This document shows, one piece after another, positions 56,944-64,000 of a DNA stretch of 64,000 bases. Both the position numbers and the translations under genes were made by a program. Source of the DNA: Macrocystis pyrifera (taxonomy: Eukaryota; Sar; Phaeophyceae; Laminariales; Laminariaceae); the NCBI GenBank assembly GCA_031763025.1, contig JASSKH010000024.1:7835023-7899022 (forward strand), in the 5' to 3' direction. Every line of letters starts with the position of its first letter. Position 1 is the first letter of the stretch. The notes below the pieces were generated by a model that made no database searches, was not told the DNA's origin, and was given only the letters and a program-made list of their open reading frames with translations.

Positions 56944-59900
56944 CTGGTGGGGCGCAGGGCCAGAAAAAGCAACAGCGCGGAGGAGGGGGGCGGGGGGGCG
57001 GGGGGGAGCGGCGGCGGGGGGGGGGGGGCGGGTACTCATTTGTTGCTTGCCTTAGTCATTTGACCATTGACCACGCATGCCTTTCGAGACGAGACGGGGG
57101 GGGGGGGGGGGGGGCGTACACATTTGCTGCCTGCTTTCGTCATTTGACCATTGACCACACATCCCTTTCGAGACGGGGAGGGAGGTATGCCTCTATTGAG
57201 TTCGACTGCGCGAGGAAGCAAGTCAAGACAAGCGGAAACCGAACTCAGCCACTATGGGCTTTGCTCGCACTCCACGTCGTGGCCCCACATAGACCTCTGA
57301 TGGGTACGTCTGGGCGAGGAAACAAGACAAGTTACACGGGAACGGAAAGCAAGCGAAAATGAAAAAAGTTTTCGCGACGCCAAGCCCCAGCCCGCCCTGC
57401 TTCACGGGCGACCCAGCATCTCCAGGGTGGCACGCAGAAAGCTCGTCCGGGGCGGGTGGCGCTTTGCGTAGAAACATAACTGAAATAAGCACAACACAAT
57501 AGTACAGCCATACGACTGTACGCGATCGGCCGCATAGCGTTGCCGGGCCAGGAAAAAAACAGGTTACTGCAGTAAAAAACCCTGAAGAAACTGAAATCAA
57601 GAGCTATCAACAACAGACGCGGGTGCGTATGGTCGGTGTGGAAGAAAAAGTGTGGTTACAGATAAAATAAAATGGGCTGATCGCGCGGCCTCTTGGCGAA
57701 TGGGTTGATTGCAAAGCCTCTTGGCCAATGGGTCAATGGATTGATTTTGCAAAACCTCTTGGCCAATGGGCTGATCACTGAGCCTCTTGGATTATTCCTT
57801 ACCTGCATATACCGGACAAGGGAAGCGGCCCGATGGCACAGGCAACCGTCACCCAGCCTTCCACACCATCAGCGAAAAGGTTCCAGTTGAGTCCTGGACG
57901 AGCAGCATAAGTCAAGGTGTGACGGCGCCAGGCACACGCGACCAGGAATGAGTTTCCCAAACAAGTACACGCCTGCGTAGAAGCAACGGCCGATCAAAAC
58001 GCCCCTTCACACCAAGTGAGAATGTCGGGAAATATACCGAATTGCCTCCATATACCACGCGAACTCGACGACAAGGTCGGTACAATCACCGCGTGCAACT
58101 CCCTAAGTAAACTGCTGAGAGCAATCACAAACCAAAACGGCTCAGTTGCGGAATCCGCTCGTGCGCTCGTTGTCCTCCCTCATCAGATCGGTAGTCTGCC
58201 AGTGGCCGTTAATCTCCTTCTCCGGGCTCGCGGCAATAGGCCCTCGTTCTGTTCATTCAACTTTGCGCATGCATCACCGTGACTAGACTACTAGAGATGC
58301 AAAAAACATCGGGACCCAGGAAAAGGCCTCACCTACAGCAGCGCCGCAGACAATTACCTCGCTCGCGTGCTATGATATGGCTCATTTTCGAAGTCCCTAC
58401 GCAGCAGTCATGTACTCGCGGCTCCCGTGGAAAGCACGCCAGCGTGTTCGGTGTGTTAATTCTACTCTGCGCACAACGGTACCGTGTAACATCGGCCGAT
58501 CTACAAAGCAGTCATGGAAATGTCGGGGGACCAGGGAAGCAGTACCCTTACGCGCACGCCATCGTACAGCTCCTGTCCTATCCGCGCAGCACGCTCGCTT
58601 ACCCGTGCACGCTTCGCCGTAGTGTCTCGACCAACTCCGACGGACCAGTGCGGCCGCTCTCCCCTGCTCCACGCTGGCAAACACGCCTTCCAACAAATGG
58701 CGCCTTCTGCCAGCAAAGCCCACGGTCATGAGGTCCGCGGGCTCACTCTGGTATTTAGACGGAAAAGGAGGGTCAGACGCGGCGTCCTCCTCCTCCTCCT
58801 CTTCCTCTCGGAGGGTCGGTGCCACGGGGCCACCTCCACAAACTGCTACCGTCCGGTCTTGCGCGTCACCGCCGACGATGATGGGCGGTGATACTTGCCG
58901 TATCGTCGCGGGAGCGGTGCAACACCGCTCGTCTTCCCCGCGGCAGCCGCTTGCAACCCCATCCCTCGCCCCCCGTTGTGGTGGTGCAACTCCTTCTGGT
59001 TGCTTCGTCGCACGGGCATCGGAACGTTCTTCCGAGGTGATACTCATCGGTCGCGTGCCTTTCAGGGGGAGAACGGGAGCGACGGCGGGGGCTGCTGCGG
59101 CTGCCGCGGGCACGAAGGTCGCAAATAGGGCGTCCCAACAGAGCAGCGCGAAAAGCCCCAAGCAAATGCTGGCAGCACCAAGAGTAGAATGGGCGAATAG
59201 CGACCGAGACAAAAAAAAAAGGAGGTAAGAAAAAACGATCGAGTGCGGTTGGGCTGTTGGTCGTTGATGTTTTGGCGTGGTTCTTCACAGGCGACGTTTT
59301 TCACGTAGGAGCATTTCTATCCGACCCTCGCACCTCAATTTTTTACTCTATACTGCAGCCGGCGATGTAAGCACGAAAGTAATGCACACCGGGGAGGGGC
59401 GGGGGGGGGGGGGGGGGGCACTCGCCTGTTTTCGGCGTGCAACCCTGTCCACTTTGGTCCAAGTTCCGCAAGCATTTTGTCCAGGACCGCATCCTCCAGG
59501 CTGGTTCCAGAGGCGATCTTCGCCGAGTCCTCGGAATCTTGCGCTCCCTTCCTACCCACCCCACCCCCCTTCTCGTCCTGGTGCCCCACTTCCTCTTCGC
59601 CCTCCCATTCTTTTTTGTCTCGTTCGTGCTCTTGTTGTTGTTCTCTTTCTTGTTCTTGTTCTCGTCCTCGCCCCTCTTTTTGTTCTATTTCTGCTTCCTC
59701 GTCTTCCTCCTCGTCGTCGATGATTATCGTGTCCACGACCGTCTCCTTCTGTCCTGGCGCGCAAGCAATCCCAACCCAGGCGACGAAAAAAGCGGGACCG
59801 CCGAAAACACCTCTCCGCGATGTCGACGAAGGAGTCTCGTCGCCGCGGCGGTCGCCGCTTCTTTTACCGTTATCGTTATCGTTACCGCTACTATCACTAA

Positions 59901-61340
59901 TACCGATACTGATACCGGTACCGCTACCGTTACCGCTTCCGCTGGCGCCACCGCTCCCGCCGCCACCGCTACCTCCGAGACGACGCCAAGACAAATCAAA
60001 TCGCATCACGCGCAGACACGCTGTACGGAGCCGCGGCGGCGGGCGCTTGCGCCACCGGAGCGGCGGGACCGCGAGCCGCACCGCCCGCCGGAGTAACGGT
60101 AGCGATTCCCCCAGCGGGAAAACCGCCGCCGCCGCCGCAGCAGCAGCAGCAGCCGCAGACGAAGTCGCTCCCGCCGCCGCTGTCGCCGCCACTGTCACTG
60201 CCGAGGCTACAGGCATAAGCACTCCGGAGGGCCCGAGTGGCGTCGACGAGGGCAAATGCGCCCGCTTCACCCAGCGAGGGCGCGGACGACGCCTCCGCCA
60301 ACGCTTTTTCGCATGCTCGTAACGCCTCCGTGAAGCGTTTCTTGTGGCAAAGGTCTGTCACGAGGCGCAGCCAGTAGCGTGGGCGGTGCACGCTCATTCT
60401 CTGTGAAGGCGCCTGCTCGGGGGGGCGGGGGGGGGAGGTGGCGGAGGGGGGGGGGGAAGGAGGGAAGGGACGGACGGGAGGGAGGGAGTAAGGAAGGAAG
60501 GAGCACGCACGCGAGAGGGCGACGGTGGCGGCAGGGGCAGCGGCGCGATCGTCGTTTGCGCGCGGGGGGCAGCACAAAGTGTGTCCGGATGAACTGGTGT
60601 AGCACGATGCGGGGCTCGAGATTCGCCGCCAACATACGAGCACAAGCGACGGCGACTCAAAGCGGGTGGGTGTGGGCGCTTTATCCGACATCGTGGGCAT
60701 TCTGCCAGACTGGCGCACATGGCCTCAAGGAGGTCCCTCCTATAGTGTCGCTCCGCGTATCAACCGGAGCATCTACCGACCATAAATGGCATTAACCTGT
60801 TAATTACTGCAAAACATGTTATACTCAAATTGCAAGTGAGTGTGTCCCGAACCCCGAAACAGAGGAGCAGTTAGTAAGGATTTAAAGCTTACGCCACGGG
60901 ATCGGCATCCAACGAAAGCGGCAGCCGAACCGACAGCGCCACCGAGCGACAGCCGATGCCACACCGGGCCCCGTCCCCCGCCACCCCACCCCGGCACCCG
61001 CGGCACGCGACCGGGAAAAAAAAACAAAAACATAACCTGCAGGAGGATCTCCAAGTAGTGGAAGGCGTTGTCGTAGTCCTTGTCTCTCTCCATCAGCCCC
61101 ACCCCTCGCATCACCACGCGCGCCGACAGACCGCAGATGTCGCAGCAGCGCGGTGGTGGCGGAGGCGGCGGCGGATGTTCGACGACGGCGGCGGTTGCGC
61201 CCTGACAGTCGCCCACGGCTCCCCCGCTGCTGCCGCTGCCGCCGTTTCCTCGACGTACCCGCTGAAGGTGGAGGCGACAAAGGGGGCAACCCGAGGGGAG
61301 GAGGGCTGTACTTGCCTCGTGAAGCGAGCCGTAGGCCAGC
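56493..61340 (-). CDS. FAN1: FAN1 nuclease, C-terminal part (TPR and VRR-NUC)
   Basis: Exon blocks 61037-61340, 59426-60412, 58603-59168, 57803-57893 and 56493-56943 (TGA at 56493). FAN1 is a structure-specific 5' flap endonuclease of interstrand crosslink repair in the nucleus. Seen here: TPR-like GVGLMERDKDYDNAFHYLEI and YWLRLVTDLCHKKRFTEALR; the WTGLHAEN element; LFALLCWDALF; and the VRR-NUC core GLPDLFLWR ... WVEVKGPGDDLS with the PD-(D/E)xK Asp, Glu and Lys present. Acidic and Ala-rich insertions separate the motifs. The first junction of the nuclease region uses a GC-AG intron. The N-terminal part (UBZ, SAP) was not found, and one reading-frame switch near 60.1-60.2 kb is unresolved. 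Confidence 0.85.
56985..57110 (-). mobile_element. Type B C-tailed element (minus)
   Basis: G-rich run, gcgggtactcatttgttgct ... gcctttcgagacg, then about 20 G. Lies in the last FAN1 intron. Confidence 0.7.
57111..57182 (-). mobile_element. Type B C-tailed element, second copy (minus)
   Basis: gcgtacacatttgctgcctg ... catccctttcgagacgggga directly after the previous copy's G run. Confidence 0.65.
57672..57790. repeat. cctcttggccaatgg tandem array
   Basis: Four to five units of about 28 bases (gcctcttggccaatgggttg) ending about 15 bases from the donor of the FAN1 exon at 57803. Confidence 0.85.
57803..57893 (-). CDS. FAN1: FAN1 exon, nuclease core start
   Basis: 29 codons with split ends, from cgtccag|GA to TGCAG|gtaagg: LNWNLFADGVEGWVTVACAI then GPLPLSGIC. 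It continues FAN1 GVNWD-x-F and leads into RNLSSNYWAWRHG. A tandem array lies in the intron about 15 bases past the donor. Confidence 0.85.
57894..58602. other. FAN1 intron, no feature recognised
   Basis: Between FAN1 exons. Plus-strand open frames here (58016-58282 and others) have no domain and lie inside the intron. Confidence 0.4.
58603..59168 (-). CDS. FAN1: FAN1 exon, before nuclease core
   Basis: 188 codons with split ends, from gctgccag|C to ACGG|gtaagc. LGLFALLCWDALFATFV, a ~95-residue disordered Ala/Glu-rich insert, then YQSEPADLMTVGFAGRRRHL and RSWSRHYGEACTG. It matches the FAN1 order LFW-DI-F ... PLDL ... F-x-x-R+ ... W-x-x-H-x-G. Confidence 0.85.
59400..59418. repeat. Poly(G) tract
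   Basis: About 19 G, directly next to the GC donor of the FAN1 exon at 59426. Confidence 0.85.
59426..60412 (-). CDS. FAN1: FAN1 exon block, TPR end to GLH element
   Basis: Opens after an excellent pyrimidine tract (gagcag|GCG) with MSVHRPRYWLRLVTDLCHKK and EALRACEKALAEAS. It closes with SLEDAVLDKMLAELGPKWTG, LHAEN and a GC donor. The two ends are in different frames. Both frames stay open across about 60.0-60.27 kb, and I see no convincing intron there. RRAVRLAVPPLRWRKRP in the second frame looks FAN1-like. A long Gly/Ser and Glu/Gln low-complexity insert lies between. Confidence 0.6.
61037..61340 (-). CDS. FAN1: FAN1 exon, TPR region
   Basis: 101 codons from tttgcag|G to CTGCAG|gttatg. 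LAYGSLHEASTAL, a Ser/Gly/Pro insert, then CCDICGLSARVVMRGVGLME and NAFHYLEILLQ, a helical repeat like the FAN1 TPR. Ends phase 0, fitting the block at 60412. Confidence 0.75.
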
Positions 61341-64000
61341 CTGCAAAGGGCGGCGGTGATAAGGGTGTGCGCGGCGGGGAGGTGGTGGGGAAAGGGGATT
61401 GAGAATGTCGAGAAGGCTTTGGACTGTGTGAACTGGCGAGGAGAATAAAGCTGTGCGAGCGTAAGTATAGAATGTGAGCAAAAGTACAGAAGCGGGTAGA
61501 TGCTTGCTGTGGGGCGTGGGAGCGGGTTGCCGCTGGCGGTTTCTCTTCGGCGGCGGTCGCGGCGGCGGCGACGTCGCCTCGGTGGCGTGTCGCGCTTGTG
61601 CGTGAAGGGTGTTTCGCTGCATCGCTAGGTAGCTGTGCGCGGCCAGTGAGTGGCATGAGCCGGCTCTCCCATCATCACTCGACCGGCTAGTATACTGTAC
61701 ACAGTCACGCAGTAGGTCTCACCACGATTGAGCAGTGGGTGGGCGTGAATAAATGTCTTCGATGCGAGGGTGTCGTGAGAGAAACCGCCAAACCGACTAG
61801 CTGTACATATATATATATGCTCACGTCCAACACTATTTTCGTGTTCGGCCGGGTAATATGTACCAGGATGATATAGGGCCAGGGAGAGAGGGGAGAAGGA
61901 GATTCCAGGGACAGAGCGAGAGATGGGCTGACACGTAAGGGTGTGCAGAAAACAAACACGTGTAACGTTGCCTGCTTCGTTCCATTGAGGATCCGGGGCG
62001 AGACCTTCATTCAGAATTCTCGGCAACGAAATCGACATTCTATTATTTCATCAAGGGCAAGGGGAGTTCCTGATAGACGCTGGCTTCCGCTAAATGGAGT
62101 TATAGGGGGATTCCGTGTCAGAGTAGGAGCTGGATCTATAGAAAAGAGGCAGAAAAGGGTGAATACCAATATATAGGCATTGAGAACGTTGATTTCTTTC
62201 ATTCGTGCAGGGGTTCGGCATGACCGCCAGTATTCGCTCCCATGAAACCGATAATTCGGAAAAGACGAGGCTCGTTTTCCAAAAGAGGGTGCGTGTGACA
62301 GGTGTTGGCTGTGCATAACGCCAAGGAGGCCGGAAAATAGGCGATGAACGAGCGAGCTCCAATCAGGAAGTGGCCGGGAAGAACCACATGTTTCCTGTTG
62401 GTCGACTACGAAATGAAAAAAAAGTAGCATTCTCGTAGTACTGAAACCATACACAAAAAAAACGTGCCCCCGTATTATCGTACGATGGTAGCGGGTATGG
62501 CCGATCCACAGCAGTAGTGAGGTTCCATTTCACACAAATCCAGCCATGGTGCTGCCTTAGAGCAGACAAGGATAGGGCAAATGTTCGAAGACAAAAAAAA
62601 AACCCCGACCAGGTTTAGAGTTTACCCCTTCGGCCCTGGATCTAAACCTTGTTTCTTACCTTGCATGTCAGCCCCGGGGGCTGAACGCACCATTCCCCCT
62701 TTCCTTCACTACGGCGCGCGCCTTGGTTTGTGCTGGTAGATTACTATCAATAGTGCACTTCACTCGTCGATTAACTGACGTCAAATTATGCTTACTCACG
62801 TTTCACGTCAAAGCTATTTACTGCTGTGTGTGTCCTTCACATTAAACCGTTCTTTCTACCCGTCGACATCCAGCACAACCAGTGTCCATGCCGATTCTTC
62901 AATTCTAGAGAGATGCAAATTATGTGGCCACATAACTGCGCCACAGAGATACTGCATCGTTATATGTAGTAAGCAGAGAAGACAATGCAATGCCGTGTCA
63001 TCATATTGGATACGACAGGCACGACATACACATTATATGAAGAGAGAGAAAACCCAAGAAACAAACAAAGAAAAACAAAGAACAGCAAATAAAAAGAAAA
63101 CAAATCGAAAGAGAAAAGGAAAAAAGCCCTTTGACAGCAGTTGCACCTACTTCGAGGGACAAACTACTTCGAAACAGAGTAGGACGATTTTTGCAGTGCA
63201 GTAATTAATACCTGGTAGTTTAGAGGTACTGGCTGTAATGTACCAGGAACATACGTATATGTGCGCTGATCGCTCGACAGGGCTGACAAAAAATAAATAA
63301 ATATGGAAACCGCCTCCTCTGATGATGTCGGCCTTGTTCGCGGTCTTGGATGGGTTGGGCCGAGGCCTTGACGCGCACTTTTCTTTCGTATATGTGGCAA
63401 GGAGGTGCCTCCACAAGAATCCCGCGCGTCTCGCAAGAAGAGATCTTACAGGATGGAGTGAGCGGGGGCGTTCTCATAGAGGACCCTTTCCCCCGTGGAG
63501 ACGTTCGGGGTTTGTATTCCTGTCAACCATGATGAAGACCATCCATGATGGCGGGTCTCGTAGACCGAACGTTGGTGAACATATATGCACGGTTGGCACG
63601 TGTGATCGGAGATTGACGGTATCCAGGTGCCCTGTCCTCCACAAAGAGCCCCCCAAAAAAAACGAACTTGTAATCGTAGCTTTTAATGACGGAGGCAACA
63701 GGCTTGCACTACGTATCAAATACAACAACAAACATATAATCGCTGCATGGGCAATTTGAAACCCGCTCAGCATGTTGAGACCCACGTTTCCGAGTTCAAC
63801 CTATACAGCACCAGTAAAAAATGCTTTTTTCAACAGCAGTGTGTACGTCAAACATTCACAGGCACCAGTTTGTGTGTGAGTTTTGTTGGGTACTGCTGTT
63901 GCTGCCGCTGGTGTTGGTGCTGAAGAAGTTGGCCATAGTGTTGCCGCACGTGTACACGATGCGATACAATAGTTACTGAAAATAATGCTGTTGAAGAAGT
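61341..64000. other. No further exon confirmed
   Basis: Should contain upstream FAN1 exons if the gene extends right. Minus-strand frames at 61440-61620 and 62090-62420 look mildly coding (for example HATEATSPPPRPPPKRNRQR) but carry no FAN1 motif. Right of 62.5 kb I see nothing beyond a GGACTGCAGTCC-type hairpin remnant near 63155-63212. Confidence 0.3.

Noticed and set aside
58016-58731. Plus-strand frames of 88 and 150 codons
   Set aside because: They lie within a FAN1 intron and antisense to a FAN1 exon and have no recognisable domain.
60400-60720. A FAN1 exon containing MLAANLEPRIVLHQFIRTH
   Set aside because: Looks coding-like, but the exons at 61037 and 60412 join in phase without it and I see no clear donor; left out for lack of proof.

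Overview
This is a stretch of a large, intron-rich eukaryotic nuclear genome. Base composition is roughly balanced, introns run from hundreds of bases to several kilobases, splice sites are GT-AG (with one GC-AG), and dispersed repeats are very dense. A small plus-strand protein carries an RVSF...TVI...YLSREERKALCWS pattern that I associate with heterokont (stramenopile) algae. With the long introns this suggests a multicellular brown alga, but that is inference from reading only; no search was run.

Three multi-exon genes on the minus strand were assembled by hand from conserved motifs, splice sites and matching codon phase. (1) 486-22138: the 5' fourteen exons (about 772 residues) of a histone lysine methyltransferase of the SET2/NSD/ASH1 class. 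Its order is a Tudor-knot/chromo-barrel, a basic linker, a PHD finger, an NSD-type atypical PHD/C5HCH finger, the AWS domain and the start of the SET domain; the rest lies beyond the left edge. (2) 38703-51987: a complete seven-exon gene for a 205-residue calcineurin-B-like EF-hand protein with an N-terminal Met-Gly. (3) 56493-61340: the C-terminal part of the DNA-repair nuclease FAN1 (TPR region and VRR-NUC nuclease domain). A short single-exon plus-strand gene (22602-22859) lies head-to-head with the methyltransferase gene. Candidate exons without recognised function lie at 32.2, 33.2-33.5, 35.1-35.5, 36.4 and 54.2 kb.

The rest is intron and intergenic DNA built from repeats. There are about 21 copies of a TA-flanked 105-bp hairpin MITE, a second ~85-bp hairpin MITE, CAGGG-ended hAT-like elements filled with GGGTC repeats, other terminal-inverted-repeat families, a tRNA-headed SINE with an A-rich tail, and short elements whose 3' ends run into long poly(C) tracts. 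Simple-sequence arrays include 62 C, about 400 bp of CT, TTA and ATC runs, and degenerate telomere-like repeats.

Two patterns deserve most attention. Tandem arrays sit on splice junctions of the real genes: several arrays begin at a 5' splice site, and in three cases the repeat unit includes a degenerate copy of the exon edge. Separately, the C-tailed elements share one 3' end (GAGTAC followed by poly(C)).
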